A stretch of DNA of 64,000 bases from Floridanema evergladense (GTDB lineage: Bacteria > Cyanobacteriota > Cyanobacteriia > Cyanobacteriales > Aerosakkonemataceae): assembly GCF_041929205.1 (NCBI RefSeq), contig NZ_JBHFNT010000309.1. One strand, 5' to 3'. The notes beneath the pieces are model-generated. The model made no database searches and was not told the origin of the DNA. It saw only the letters and a program-made list of their open reading frames with translations. Positions 53,601 to 62,225 of the stretch are shown here, one piece after another. How positions within the stretch are numbered: the first letter of the stretch is position 1; each line of letters starts with the position of its first letter. The translations under genes were made by a program, and so were the position numbers.

Positions 53601-55517
53601 TCACCAGAGGCGCATGAGATTTTGGCGATCGCAATGAACCGCATCGGTGGTAAATCTAACTCAGGCGAAGGTGGAGAAGATCCCAACCGTTACAAAATTC
53701 TTAATGATGTAGATGAAAATGGTTTATCGCCAACCTTCCCGCATTTGAAGGGTTTGCGGAATGGCGATACAGCTTCTAGTGCGATTAAACAAGTCGCTTC
53801 TGGTCGTTTTGGCGTAACTCCAGAATACTTGATGAGTGCCAAGCAAATTGAGATTAAAATTGCCCAAGGTGCGAAGCCGGGAGAAGGTGGACAGTTACCG
53901 GGTAAAAAAGTCAGTCCCTACATTGCGATGTTACGGCGTTCTAAGCCGGGAGTAACTTTAATTTCGCCACCTCCACACCATGATATTTACTCGATCGAAG
54001 ATTTAGCACAGTTAATCTTTGATTTACACCAAATTAATCCGAAAGCTGCCGTTTCAGTCAAATTAGTGGCTGAGGTAGGTATCGGAACTATTGCTGCGGG
54101 TGTGGCTAAGGCTAATGCCGATATTATCCAAATTTCCGGTCATGATGGGGGAACAGGCGCTTCGCCTTTGTCTTCAATTAAACACGCCGGAAGCCCTTGG
54201 GAATTAGGATTAACTGAAGTTCATCGGGTGTTAATGGAAAATCAACTGCGTTCCAGAGTCATTTTACGGGTTGATGGTGGCTTTAAGACAGGCTGGGATG
54301 TGGTGATGGGTGCCCTAATGGGTGGCGAAGAATATGGCTTCGGATCGATCGCCATGATCGCAGAAGGCTGTATTATGGCTCGCATCTGTCATACAAACAA
54401 TTGCCCAGTAGGTGTGGCGACTCAGCAAGAACAACTGCGGAAACGGTTTACCGGAATACCGGAGCACGTTGTCAATTTCTTCTACTATGTAGCCGAAGAA
54501 GTGCGATCGATCCTGGCAAAACTAGGTTATCGTTCCTTGAATGAGTTAATTGGTCGGGCAGATCTGCTAAAAGTACGAGAAGATGTTCAACTGACAAAAA
54601 CTGAGCATTTAGATTTGTCTTACTTGTTGGCTTTACCGGATACTAGAGTCGATCGCAGTTGGTTGTCACATGAAGCAGTTCATACCAATGGTGATGTTTT
54701 AGACGATCGACTTTTAGCAGACCCCGAAATTGCCGCAGCTATTACCCATCAAACCGAAGTCACTAAAGATATTGTGGCAGTAAATACCGATCGGACGATC
54801 GGCGCAAGATTATCTGGCGCTATTGCTTCAACTTATGGCAATACTGGCTTTGAAGGACAAATTACCCTCAACATCAAAGGTAGTGTCGGTCAAAGCTTTG
54901 GCGCATTCAACTTACCCGGAGTAATCTTGAATTTGTCAGGAGAAGCAAACGACTACGTAGGTAAAGGAATGCACGGTGGCGAGATTATCATTAAACCACC
55001 CGCAGAAGCTACCTACGATGCTTCGGCAAATGTGATTGTTGGTAATACCTGCCTTTACGGGGCGACTGGTGGCGTGTTGTATGCTAATGGTCAAGCTGGG
55101 GAACGTTTTGCAGTGCGGAACTCAGCTGCTAAAGCGGTGATTGAAGGTGCTGGCGACCACTGCTGCGAGTACATGACTGGTGGTGTAATTGTAGTCTTGG
55201 GTAGAGTAGGTCGCAACGTCGGTGCTGGGATGACTGGTGGTTTAGCTTATTTCTTAGATGAAGATGGCAGTTTTTCTAAGAAAGTTAACCCGGAAATTAT
55301 TAAAGTCCAACGGGTACAAACTCCAGCAGGTGAAGCACTTCTTAAAGAACTGATTACCGCCCATGCCGATCGGACTGGCAGCAAAAAGGCGAAACTAATT
55401 CTAGAAAACTGGCAAACTTATTTACATAAGTTCTGGCAAGCAGTTCCGCCTTCGGAAGCTGATTCTCCTGAAGCAAACCCAGAAGCAAAAGCAGATAAGG
55501 TTCTCACTTCAGTTTAG
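50688..55517 (+). CDS. glsF: Ferredoxin-dependent glutamate synthase
   Basis: Makes two glutamates from glutamine and 2-oxoglutarate using reduced ferredoxin, the main ammonium-assimilation step with GlnA. 1,609 aa. The class II amidotransferase nucleophile is Cys39 (DACGVGFIANKDG, exposed after propeptide removal). The FMN/synthase domain has the 3Fe-4S cysteines in CIMARICHTNNCPVG, and the C-terminus ends KFWQAVPPSEADSPEA, as in the ferredoxin enzyme I recall from Synechocystis. That supports Fd- over NADH-dependence. Two repeat insertions interrupt it without a frameshift: residues about 652-680 and 880-915. Without them it is near the usual 1,540-1,560 aa. Confidence 0.96.
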   Translation: MSQSMNQKNWQEDRLLDESNLSTVGYLGQPWLVEERDACGVGFIANKDGQSSHDILDKALSALACLEHRGGCSADYDSGDGAGVMTAIPWDLLQEWVGSETDRNSLAVGMVFLPPQAQKASIIRHVVEKVLAQENLTLIAWRKVPVEAQVLGIQARENQPKIEQLIVKSETLKGDELERHLYLVRRRIGKRLEQETSLKWPDDLYICSFSCRTIVYKGMVRSAVLAEFYTDLKNPEYKTNFAVYHRRFSTNTMPKWPLAQPMRLLGHNGEINTLLGNINWTMARKAELNHPVWGESIEDLKPSVDVRNSDSANLDNVLELLVRSGRSPMESLMIMVPEAYKNQPDLDDHQEIVDFYEYYSGLQEAWDGPALLVFSDGKQVGATLDRNGLRPARFVTTKDGCVIVASEAGVVDIPEAEILEKGRLGPGQTIAVDLESKEVLKNWELKTRIAQKLPYAEWLKNRKTLQPQPFPETRLLDEQTLLRNQTAFGYTIEDVEMIIEEMAASAKEPTFCMGDDIPLAVLSSRPHLLYDYFKQRFAQVTNPSIDPLREKLVMSLSMTLGERGNILDVKPEYAEKLLIQSPVLSETDLEVVRNSGFQTATLSTLYPVASGPDGLVKAVNNLCLEADAAVKSGAKILILSDAPDGTLRERTKLGDRGQGVGVREEDSSPNPQCGISADCTYIPPLLAMGAVHHHLIGEGLRMKASIVVDTAQCWSTHHFACLIGFGAAAVCPYLAFETVRSWWEDPKTQSFMERGKIPACTLEKAQANYKKAVEDGLLKILSKMGISLLSSYQGAQIFEAIGIGPELLQLGFKGTASRIGGLTVKELASEVMSFHSKAFPELTIKKLENFGFVQYRPGGEYHMNSPEMAKALHKAVAEYKKWGDGEMGRWGDGEMGRNLALETPPIPLPPHPPTSSYYELYRKILETRPVTALRDLLEFESDRPSIAIEEVESVTEIVKRFATGGMSLGALSPEAHEILAIAMNRIGGKSNSGEGGEDPNRYKILNDVDENGLSPTFPHLKGLRNGDTASSAIKQVASGRFGVTPEYLMSAKQIEIKIAQGAKPGEGGQLPGKKVSPYIAMLRRSKPGVTLISPPPHHDIYSIEDLAQLIFDLHQINPKAAVSVKLVAEVGIGTIAAGVAKANADIIQISGHDGGTGASPLSSIKHAGSPWELGLTEVHRVLMENQLRSRVILRVDGGFKTGWDVVMGALMGGEEYGFGSIAMIAEGCIMARICHTNNCPVGVATQQEQLRKRFTGIPEHVVNFFYYVAEEVRSILAKLGYRSLNELIGRADLLKVREDVQLTKTEHLDLSYLLALPDTRVDRSWLSHEAVHTNGDVLDDRLLADPEIAAAITHQTEVTKDIVAVNTDRTIGARLSGAIASTYGNTGFEGQITLNIKGSVGQSFGAFNLPGVILNLSGEANDYVGKGMHGGEIIIKPPAEATYDASANVIVGNTCLYGATGGVLYANGQAGERFAVRNSAAKAVIEGAGDHCCEYMTGGVIVVLGRVGRNVGAGMTGGLAYFLDEDGSFSKKVNPEIIKVQRVQTPAGEALLKELITAHADRTGSKKAKLILENWQTYLHKFWQAVPPSEADSPEANPEAKADKVLTSV
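52644..52703. repeat. Family B repeat translated inside glsF
   Basis: ATAGGGGTCAGG, GGGTAGGTGTTAGGGAAGA, then TTCCCCTAACCCCCAA. Read as GDRGQGVGVREEDSSPNPQC within the region preceding PPLLAMGAVHHH. The Synechocystis enzyme, as I recall it, has no such residues. A close relative with the same reading phase is in panC/cmk (58257-58332). Confidence 0.85.
53332..53430. repeat. Family A octamer repeat translated inside glsF
   Basis: Five to six GGGGAGAT octamers, the palindrome TCTAGCGCTAGA (53381-53392), then C-rich octamers (CTATCCCC, CTACCTCC). Eight-base units give a 24-nt, 8-codon period, read as GDGEMGRW repeated, followed by a proline-rich PPIPLPPHPP. The insertion sits after LHKAVAEYKK and before YYELYRK. 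Compare 40-165. Confidence 0.85.
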
Positions 55518-55519
55518 TT

Positions 55520-55562
55520 GGTAGTTGGTAGTTGGTAATTGATTTTTCTACTACCCACTACC
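55520..55562. terminator. Hairpin of GTTGGTA heptamers between converging glsF and deacetylase
   Basis: GGTAGTTGGTAGTTGG (55520-55535) pairs imperfectly with CTACTACCCACTACC (55548-55562), with a T-rich loop. It begins 2 bp after the glsF stop and overlaps the end of the converging gene (stop at 55558). Confidence 0.65.
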
Positions 55563-56748
55563 TATTAGTAGGGATTGGGGACTGGGGAATTTTCGATTTT
55601 TGTTGCATCTTCCTTTGTCCCCTTATAACTAGGTTTCTTAGTTTAATAATCTTGTTGTTTGCTGGTTTTGCGATTAGAACTCTAGGTTTAACCAGCTTAT
55701 TATTTCGTGGTTTTATGGTCAAAACTCTAGGTTTAACCAGCTTATTGTTTCGTGGTTTTATTGTTAAAACTTCAGGTTTAATGGTCTGGTCGTCTTCTGG
55801 TTTTATTGTTTCTTGGTTTCCTGAATCATCACTTTTTTGTATGCCCATCAATTCAGGAATCGTGACGAATCTGTAACCTTGGTTTTTCAAGGAATTAATG
55901 ATGATGGGTAGGGCTTGAACAGTGCGGGAACGATCGCCTCCACCATCGTGCATTAGTAAAATACCTCCAGGTTTAGCACTTTTGAGGATTCTGTTAACTA
56001 TGTTGTTAACTGAAATGTTGCGGGCGTAATCTGTGGAGTCATCTGACCACATCAGAATTGCATATTTTTGCGAAAGGGCATAACCTGCTGGCCCATTATT
56101 TAAAATTCCCCCTGGGGGACGAAATAGATTAGTTTCTACATTGGTTATTTTTTTGATAATTGCCTTAGTGCTTTCAACTTCTTTGGTGGCAATAATTTTA
56201 TTCATCTTCCGGTAAGAGTGACTCCAAGTGTGATTGCCGATCGCATGACCTTCTGCAACTACTTGTAAGGCAATCTGAGGAAATGATCTTACATTTCTGC
56301 CAATCCAGAAAAACGTAGCCTTAATATCATTTTTCTTGAGAATTCCTAAAACTTGGTTGGTATATGTAGGCCAAGGCCCATCATCAAAGGTTAAGGCAAT
56401 AACTTTATCTTGAACTCCCCAATTTACCTGTTTAATGGTTTTTCCCTGAAAACTAATAGGTGCTTTAAATGCTAGAGGTGGTAGCGGATTTTTTTTATTA
56501 ATAGGGGCAATTTCCGGTTTCTCCTTCAGGTCTGGTTGTAACTTTTTATTTGGTTTTTCTTCAGTACCAAAAAGTTGAGAGAAATCCTTTGTTGATAAGG
56601 GGTGCTTTATGACTAAATGTCTCTTTCGATATGTCTCCTGACTATGTTCATGAATTGACAGACTCACTCCAACTAAAAAACTACAAGCAGCGGCAAACAA
56701 ACTTACGTATGTGCAGAACTTCAAATTTCTGCGGCTAAGTCTAAGCAT
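55558..56748 (-). CDS. Polysaccharide deacetylase family protein with a basic repeat tail
   Basis: 396 aa. An N-terminal membrane anchor or signal (CTYVSLFAAACSFLVGVSL) precedes a NodB-homology domain (about 105-295): VIALTFDDGPWPTYTNQVL with the metal-binding Asp pair, HAIGNHTWSHS with the metal-binding His, FRPPGG and ILLMHDGGGDRS with the catalytic His. It should deacetylate a cell-wall or surface polysaccharide outside the membrane. After residue about 305 a lysine/arginine/proline-rich tail contains 15-aa tandem units (TIKPRNNKLVKPRVL and variants), unusual for the family. It converges on glsF. Confidence 0.88.
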   Translation of the reverse strand: MLRLSRRNLKFCTYVSLFAAACSFLVGVSLSIHEHSQETYRKRHLVIKHPLSTKDFSQLFGTEEKPNKKLQPDLKEKPEIAPINKKNPLPPLAFKAPISFQGKTIKQVNWGVQDKVIALTFDDGPWPTYTNQVLGILKKNDIKATFFWIGRNVRSFPQIALQVVAEGHAIGNHTWSHSYRKMNKIIATKEVESTKAIIKKITNVETNLFRPPGGILNNGPAGYALSQKYAILMWSDDSTDYARNISVNNIVNRILKSAKPGGILLMHDGGGDRSRTVQALPIIINSLKNQGYRFVTIPELMGIQKSDDSGNQETIKPEDDQTIKPEVLTIKPRNNKLVKPRVLTIKPRNNKLVKPRVLIAKPANNKIIKLRNLVIRGQRKMQQKSKIPQSPIPTNR

Positions 56749-57024
56749 TTGATTTTTCTTCGCTCCTCACGATAAAAATTTGCTTGGTTCGGCACCCTTT
56801 ATTAACCAAACACAGTAAAAGCAAAAAGTAAACTAAATATTCCTTAATTTAACTTTTTTTGTTTTGAAATGAAAGAATTTTAGATTACTTAATGTAAATT
56901 TGTTAGTTATTAATGTGATTGGATTTTCTAATCTAGAGGATAGGTCAGTCAATAAAAATTTGAGAGAGTCAGAGTAAATTAAAGGTTCTGACTCACTCTT
57001 ACAAAATCTAGCAACTTGTGTTAC

Positions 57025-58659
57025 TTAGTGTTTAGTTTTTTCCCAGTAAAGGTTAGTAATTAACTCAGTTACTTGGGCGATAGTTAAGCCATCGGTGTAA
57101 ATTTCGATCGCATCAGGAGCTTTTCGTAAAGGCGCAATATCACGGTTACTGTCTTTCCAGTCGCGTTCCAAAAGGTCTTGTTGCATTTTTTCCAAACTTA
57201 GCTCAAGTCCGCCTTGATTTTGTAAATCGGCACGACGGCGACGGGCACGTTCTTCGACTGATGCAGTCAAGAAAATTTTGAGTTCCGCATTTGGGAAAAC
57301 ATGAGTACCGATATCGCGACCTTCAGCAACTAAACCGCCTTTTTCGCCCCAGAGTCGTTGCTGTTTAATTAGTTCGCTGCGAACCGCTTTTTGGGCTGCG
57401 ATCGCAGAAACATGAGAAGTCACTTCCAAAGAGCGAATTTCTTGGGTACATTCTTCACCATCGATCCAGACTCGTACCCCAGTTTGGGGATCGTCACTCA
57501 TGCGGAGTTCAATTTTACAAGTACTGGCAATTTCTGTAACTCCCGGTTCATCATTAACGGAAATGCCCAATTTCAGGACTAACCAAGTTAAAGCCCGGTA
57601 CATTGCACCCGTGTCCAAATATAGTAGCCCCAAACTTTGGGCTACTGCTCTTGCTACTGTAGATTTTCCTGCACCCGCAGGGCCATCAATAGCCACAATG
57701 GGCTGACGTTTGGAAAGAATTATATTATCGATGAGACGGGTGGAACCCAACCTCGCTGCGATCGCCAACAGTCCAACCTCCTTAATCTCTGCTAAAGGTT
57801 TAAGTGTATTAGGATGCACCAACTCCACATATTCGGTTTGGATAGAAGGTACCTTTGCTAATTGTGCCTTAACAATAGCAATTAGCTGCTGAGTCTTCAT
57901 TTCTCCTTCATAAAAAGCGATTTGGGCTTGTTTTAGACCTTGATATAAAATTGCCGCTTCGGTCTTTTGTGCTGGGGTCAAATATTGATTGCGAGAACTT
58001 AGCGCTAGTCCAGAAGGTTCGCGAACGATCGGACAGCCGACAATTTGCACCGGGAAATTTAAATCCTGTACCATGCGGCGAATAATGGCTAATTGCTGAG
58101 CATCCTTCTGCCCAAAATAAGCTGTTTCCGGTTGTACTATGTTGAATAATTTAGCCACAATGGTAGTTACACCTGGGAAATGTCCCGGACGCTCTAGCCC
58201 ACACATCAAAGAAATCATTGGTGCAGGTGGAATCACTTGCGTCACGGGTAAAGAGGAAGGGGTTGGGGGTTGGGGGTTGGGGGTTGGGGAAAAAGACTCT
58301 TCCCTAACCCCTAACACCTGACCCCTATAACCTTCTTCTTGGTTAACTACTCCTAATTCTGCGGCTGTGGGAGCAAAAATTACATCTACCCCGACTTGTT
58401 CGCATAATAGGCGATCGGACTCCAGCGATCGGGGATACTTATGAAAATCTTCTGTTGGCCCAAATTGTAGGGGATTGACAAAAATACTAACTACTACAAC
58501 ATCATTTTGTTTTCGAGCTTTTTCAATTAAGCTGAGATGACCTGCGTGCAAAGCTCCCATCGTAGGAACTAAGCCAACTTCAACTAGCGAGTTAAGTTGT
58601 CCAGCACGGGCTTGCCGTAGGTAGCAGCGCAGTGCCGCAACTGTAGTAAACAGGCGCAC
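57025..58659 (-). CDS. panC/cmk: Bifunctional pantoate-beta-alanine ligase / cytidylate kinase
   Basis: A fused enzyme typical of cyanobacteria. The N-terminal half (to about 305) is PanC, which joins pantoate and beta-alanine with ATP: LVPTMGALHAGHLSLIEKAR (28-47) with the HxGH motif and LALSSRNQYL. The C-terminal half is CMP/dCMP kinase: IDGPAGAGKSTVARAVAQSL (about 323-342), GLVAEGRDIGTHVFPNA and RARRRRADL. 544 aa; start GTG at 58659, matching the usual MRLFTTVAALRCYL opening. Residues about 109-134 (YRGQVLGVREESFSPTPNPQ and following) are encoded by a family B repeat in frame. The insertion lies before TQVIPPAPMISLMCG, in a loop of PanC. Confidence 0.95.
   Translation of the reverse strand: MRLFTTVAALRCYLRQARAGQLNSLVEVGLVPTMGALHAGHLSLIEKARKQNDVVVVSIFVNPLQFGPTEDFHKYPRSLESDRLLCEQVGVDVIFAPTAAELGVVNQEEGYRGQVLGVREESFSPTPNPQPPTPSSLPVTQVIPPAPMISLMCGLERPGHFPGVTTIVAKLFNIVQPETAYFGQKDAQQLAIIRRMVQDLNFPVQIVGCPIVREPSGLALSSRNQYLTPAQKTEAAILYQGLKQAQIAFYEGEMKTQQLIAIVKAQLAKVPSIQTEYVELVHPNTLKPLAEIKEVGLLAIAARLGSTRLIDNIILSKRQPIVAIDGPAGAGKSTVARAVAQSLGLLYLDTGAMYRALTWLVLKLGISVNDEPGVTEIASTCKIELRMSDDPQTGVRVWIDGEECTQEIRSLEVTSHVSAIAAQKAVRSELIKQQRLWGEKGGLVAEGRDIGTHVFPNAELKIFLTASVEERARRRRADLQNQGGLELSLEKMQQDLLERDWKDSNRDIAPLRKAPDAIEIYTDGLTIAQVTELITNLYWEKTKH
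58257..58332. repeat. Family B repeat translated inside panC/cmk
   Basis: On the minus strand: TATAGGGGTCAGGTGTTAGG, GGTTAGGGAAGAGTCTTTTT, then CCCCAAC heptamers. It shares AGGGGTCAGG and GTTAGGGAAGA with the insertion in glsF (52644-52703), and both are read in the phase giving RGQ and VREE. Confidence 0.85.
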
Positions 58660-58769
58660 TTTGATTCCTTATGTGCTACGCACACACTACGCGAACAGGG
58701 TTCCACCGAATTAAACCCATAGTAGTGTATAGCGAATCAGCCAGAAAATACACTGCTCATAGTGAGAAT

Positions 58770-58840
58770 CGGGAAGAGTTTTGAGTTTTGAGTTTTGAGT
58801 TGAATTTAACTTAAAACTCAAAACTCATAACTTAAAACTT
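58770..58840. repeat. TTTTGAG heptamers with an inverted partner downstream of rlpA
   Basis: Three TTTTGAG heptamers (58776-58799), then a complementary array of CTTAAAACTCAAAACTC type, forming a long hairpin between the rlpA stop (58845) and panC/cmk start. It overlaps the plausible rlpA terminator. Just before it, TGCTACGCACACACTACGCG (58673-58692) is a GCTACGC-type repeat. Confidence 0.7.
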
Positions 58841-58844
58841 ATCT

Positions 58845-59957
58845 CTAGTTAGCGGTGATAATTTGTGTTTCACCCAAGACTTCGACTTTGACGGGGGCTA
58901 CTCCTGAGCCTGTTAATGCGATGATTCTGGCGGCAGCGGCAGAAAGGTCGATAATGCGACTTCTGGAGAAGGGGCCGCGATCGTTAATCCTCACTACTAC
59001 TGACAGACCATTCCTTAAGTTTGTCACCCTAACCATCGTGCCAAAGGGTAGACTACGGTGAGCCGCAGTTAACGCATTTTGGTTGTACCTTTCGCCACTA
59101 GCACTGCGACCACCGTGAAAACCGGGGCCATACCAAGAAGCTAAACCTCTGAGAACCGATCGAACTGTGGGAACATAAGTAACTACTTTTTCTGGCTCAG
59201 GTTGAGGCGTTGGTTTTCCGGGAATGTCAGTTAACGGGGGGGCATCGCCCATAAGTCGCCGCAATCTGTTGGTGGCTTGTAGGGCATCTTCAGCTAAGTT
59301 ATTTGTGGTATCTGGAAGCCTGGTGTATTCGGTGATTTCTACCAAATTTTCGTTGTTAACTTTGATTAGGTAGCGCTCGTAATTAGTTTTAGCTAATATC
59401 GCTGTTTTTTGACTGCTGGCTGGATTTGCTAGTGCTTGTAATGTTTCTTCTTTGCTGCTGGCGACTTTGTTGGCGATCGCATAAGCAACTGTAATTTGGT
59501 TAGCATCAAGGTTTTCCCGATTCCATTGATTCAGCTTGGCTGCTACCGCACTGGCTCTTGCTACTGGGCTGTCGGCACTTTCAACTTCTTGAATGTCATC
59601 CTGAGAAAGGCTGCCTTGTTTAATCCCACTTGACTCCACTGGGGCAGAACCGAGAAAAGTTAAAACTGGAATAGCTCGCAAATAAAGGGTTGCCGCTTGA
59701 CGACCTGCTACTTCATGAGCTTTAATTGTCGCGATTACCTGCTCTTGAGCATTACTTCCAGTTTTTGATTTATACTCTCCTACTTTGATAGTCTCTGTTG
59801 GAGTATCGGCTGGAGGTAAAGTCTGACTAGCAGCTGCTGGCTTTGTTTCTAATTCCGTTCCCCCAACCTTGTTTATTTCGGCATGGCAGGAAAGGCTTGT
59901 GCCAAGGGCAGTTGTTAGTACGGCGGCAGAAATACCGCTCCAAATTCTTTGCTTCAT
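58845..59957 (-). CDS. rlpA: RlpA-family septal ring lytic transglycosylase-like protein
   Basis: 370 aa. A signal peptide (ISAAVLTTALGTSLSCHA) predicts export. A long low-conservation region (about 35-270) is followed by the C-terminal double-psi beta-barrel RlpA domain: GLASWYGPGFHGGRSASGER (about 269-288), AAHRSLPFGTMVRVTNLRNG and VVRINDRGPFSRSRIIDLS. It binds or cleaves peptidoglycan in many bacteria; lytic activity here is by family. It is transcribed toward panC/cmk and diverges from purM. No SPOR domain is visible. Confidence 0.92.
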   Translation of the reverse strand: MKQRIWSGISAAVLTTALGTSLSCHAEINKVGGTELETKPAAASQTLPPADTPTETIKVGEYKSKTGSNAQEQVIATIKAHEVAGRQAATLYLRAIPVLTFLGSAPVESSGIKQGSLSQDDIQEVESADSPVARASAVAAKLNQWNRENLDANQITVAYAIANKVASSKEETLQALANPASSQKTAILAKTNYERYLIKVNNENLVEITEYTRLPDTTNNLAEDALQATNRLRRLMGDAPPLTDIPGKPTPQPEPEKVVTYVPTVRSVLRGLASWYGPGFHGGRSASGERYNQNALTAAHRSLPFGTMVRVTNLRNGLSVVVRINDRGPFSRSRIIDLSAAAARIIALTGSGVAPVKVEVLGETQIITAN

Positions 59958-60394
59958 AAGCTCTTGTTTTGTCGAGGTGGATATCGCTACTTTTGAGGGC
60001 CGTGATTAGTTGGTATCAGCACCCCGCCTACAATTTTTCGGCTAACTTGTAGTCGATTCGTATTCGCTTAACTAATTTTGCAACTGCAACAGATTACCAT
60101 GAAGTTTTAGATTTGAGAAAGCGCTAACAAGCTGCTATTGCTAAGGCAATTCGCCAGAATTTGTAATTAATTGGTTCGATAATCAATCATGTTTTTTAGT
60201 AGAACTACTGCCATAAGCTAGTTTTCCGGGTTTTTTGCCTTGATGAAGTATAAAAATAAATTTTTATAGGATATTTATGAATTGATTTGGAATTGTTATC
60301 AAAATTTGCCATTATAAATTTTGGGAATTTGCCAGCGCCTAGTTCGGTTCAAAATTGAATCTGGCAAAGATTGAATGAAGAGGGAGTAATGGTC
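59958..60394. promoter_or_regulatory. Divergent region between rlpA and purM
   Basis: 437 bp. The purM proximal end holds AGAGGGAG (60380-60387), seven nt before the purM ATG, a good ribosome-binding site. No ORF, repeat family member or RNA gene is seen in the rest. The promoters of both genes must lie here. Confidence 0.5.
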
Positions 60395-61423
60395 ATGGAT
60401 TATCGAGAAGCGGGTGTTGATGTTGAGGCGGGTAGAGCTTTTGTAGATAAAATTCGGAGTTTGGTAAATCGTACTCATAGACCAGAAGTGATTGGTGGAT
60501 TGGGTGGTTTTAGTGGTTTTTTTGAATTACCTAGCGGATATAAAGAACCTGTTTTAGTTTCGGGGACTGATGGAGTGGGAACGAAACTGAAGATAGCTCA
60601 CGATCTAAATTGTCACGATACTGTAGGCATCGATCTAGTTGCCATGTGTGTGAATGATGTGCTGACTTCTGGTGCGGAACCTTTGTTTTTTTTGGATTAT
60701 TTGGCTACGGGAAAGCTGGAACAAGAACAGCTGGCTGAAGTGGTAGCGGGAATTAGTCAAGGATGCGAAATGGCGGGTTGTAGTTTGTTAGGAGGGGAAA
60801 CGGCAGAGATGCCGGGATTTTATCCGCCTGGGGTGTATGATTTGGCGGGTTTTTGTGTGGGTGTGGTGGAAAAAAGCCAACTTTTGTCGGGTTCAAATGT
60901 GGAAGTTGGGGATGTGGCGATCGCTTTAGCTTCTCAAGGCGTTCACAGTAATGGTTTTAGTTTAGTGCGAAAAATTGTTAGTGATGGTGGGTTTAATTGG
61001 AGCGATCGACCAGAAAAATTAGGCGGTAAAACTTTAGGAGAAATTTTATTAACTCCCACGCAAATTTATGTCAAACCTGTATTAGCTGCTAGGTCTTCAG
61101 GAATCGAAATTCATGGCATGGCGCATATTACAGGTGGAGGTTTACCAGAAAATTTGCCTCGTTGTTTGGGTGCTAATCAGTCAATTGAAATTATTCCCAA
61201 CAGTTGGAATATTTTGCCTATTTTTGATTGGTTGGCTACTGCTGGTAATGTTAATCCTAAAGCTATGTTTGAAACTTTTAATATGGGAATTGGCTTTGTC
61301 GTTTTGGTGAATCCAAAGCAAGAAGAAGCAACTATTAAATGGTTTGACTCACAAAATATTGCTGCTTATGCGATCGGGAAAGTAATTCCTGGTACAGGCG
61401 AACTTTTAGGTTTACCAGAATGA
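60395..61423 (+). CDS. purM: Phosphoribosylformylglycinamidine cyclo-ligase (AIR synthetase)
   Basis: Fifth step of purine synthesis: ATP-dependent closure of FGAM to AIR; cytosolic. From the ATG at 60395 the protein is 342 aa, the normal length, beginning MDYREAGVDVEAGRAFVDKI. An AGAGGGAG ribosome-binding site sits 7 nt before it. An upstream TTG at 60371 and an ATG at 60389 are alternatives with poorer spacing. Motifs: PVLVSGTDGVGTKLKIA (about 48-64), IDLVAMCVNDVLTSGAEPLF (about 76-95) and LLGGETAEMPGFY (about 132-144). It converges on the gene at 61490 with a palindromic repeat between. Confidence 0.97.
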   Translation: MDYREAGVDVEAGRAFVDKIRSLVNRTHRPEVIGGLGGFSGFFELPSGYKEPVLVSGTDGVGTKLKIAHDLNCHDTVGIDLVAMCVNDVLTSGAEPLFFLDYLATGKLEQEQLAEVVAGISQGCEMAGCSLLGGETAEMPGFYPPGVYDLAGFCVGVVEKSQLLSGSNVEVGDVAIALASQGVHSNGFSLVRKIVSDGGFNWSDRPEKLGGKTLGEILLTPTQIYVKPVLAARSSGIEIHGMAHITGGGLPENLPRCLGANQSIEIIPNSWNILPIFDWLATAGNVNPKAMFETFNMGIGFVVLVNPKQEEATIKWFDSQNIAAYAIGKVIPGTGELLGLPE

Positions 61424-61438
61424 TTTGTAACCCTTTAC

Positions 61439-61466
61439 GTAGGGGCAATTCATGAATTGCCCTTAC
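61439..61466. terminator. Palindromic hairpin after purM (family E repeat)
   Basis: GTAGGGGCAATTCATGAATT then GCCCTTAC: a perfect GGGCAATTC/GAATTGCCC stem, 16 bp after the purM stop and 24 bp before the converging gene's end. It is the same unit as at 2847-2868, and the purC-side and purM-side placements suggest it is simply dispersed. Confidence 0.7.
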
Positions 61467-61489
61467 TTTATGCTTCCTTGCTCTCTGAG

Positions 61490-62140
61490 TTAAATTTCAT
61501 CCGTAGGGGCAGGGTTGGATTGATTAATTAAAGCTTGAATAATTTCTTCTGGATTATTAGTATTGATTTGCAGTAAAGCTGCCATTTGTTGTACTAATTC
61601 TTGGTCTTGTTGTAACAATTCCCAAAGTTGTTCTAAAGAAATAGTTTGTGATTGCTCTCCCAAATTACCTATTTCATTAACTGATGGAAACAAAGTAGAA
61701 GTTGCTGGATTTTGTGGGGTTTGGATGATAGGTTTTTCTTGTTTTTGTAATAATTGTAAACCAATTTCACCTGCTTCAGTGCTAATTTCACCACAATTCA
61801 TTTCCCCTAATGCTAACATTCGTAGGGCTAATTCCTGATTTGGCGCAGGTGAAGCAATTAATTTCTGACCAAAGTTATGTATCCATGTTACCCATTGTGC
61901 TTCAGTGGTGCGATCGTCTAATTCAGCAAAAAATTTTTCTACTCTTGACTGTTGCCAACCATGTGCTATACCTTCCAACAGTTGCATGAATAAAAACTCG
62001 TAATCGCTGTTTTCCAAAGGTTTTGCAGGTTGAATCTGCTTTTTTAAAGCCGTAAGATTGGATTTGGATCTTTTACGCCTGTTGCCCCCAAATAAACTCT
62101 GAAAAAACTGAACTATTTTTTGCCAAATCCTTCCAATCAT
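61490..62140 (-). CDS. Uncharacterised protein sharing an N-terminal domain with the downstream TPR protein
   Basis: 216 aa from the ATG at 62140, which has an AAGGAA ribosome-binding site 7 nt upstream (an upstream TTG at 62182 is less likely). Residues about 44-133 (SDYEFLFMQLLEGIAHGWQQ, TTEAQWVTWI, ALGEMNCGEIS) are clearly homologous to residues 57-147 of the protein at 62306-63439 (ADYEYYFMQLLEGVDHGWRK, TTEAEWINWL, LGELGCGTF). The C-terminus is helical with a QDQELVQQMAALLQINTNN segment and no TPRs. No signal peptide. Function unknown. It lies downstream of its paralogue on the same strand. Confidence 0.8.
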   Translation of the reverse strand: MIGRIWQKIVQFFQSLFGGNRRKRSKSNLTALKKQIQPAKPLENSDYEFLFMQLLEGIAHGWQQSRVEKFFAELDDRTTEAQWVTWIHNFGQKLIASPAPNQELALRMLALGEMNCGEISTEAGEIGLQLLQKQEKPIIQTPQNPATSTLFPSVNEIGNLGEQSQTISLEQLWELLQQDQELVQQMAALLQINTNNPEEIIQALINQSNPAPTDEI

Positions 62141-62225
62141 CGCTATTTCCTTGCACGGTATTGCACTCTCGATTTTAGCCAATTACTGCTAAGAGTAAAT
62201 AATTTTACTTAACCCTCAAAACTCT

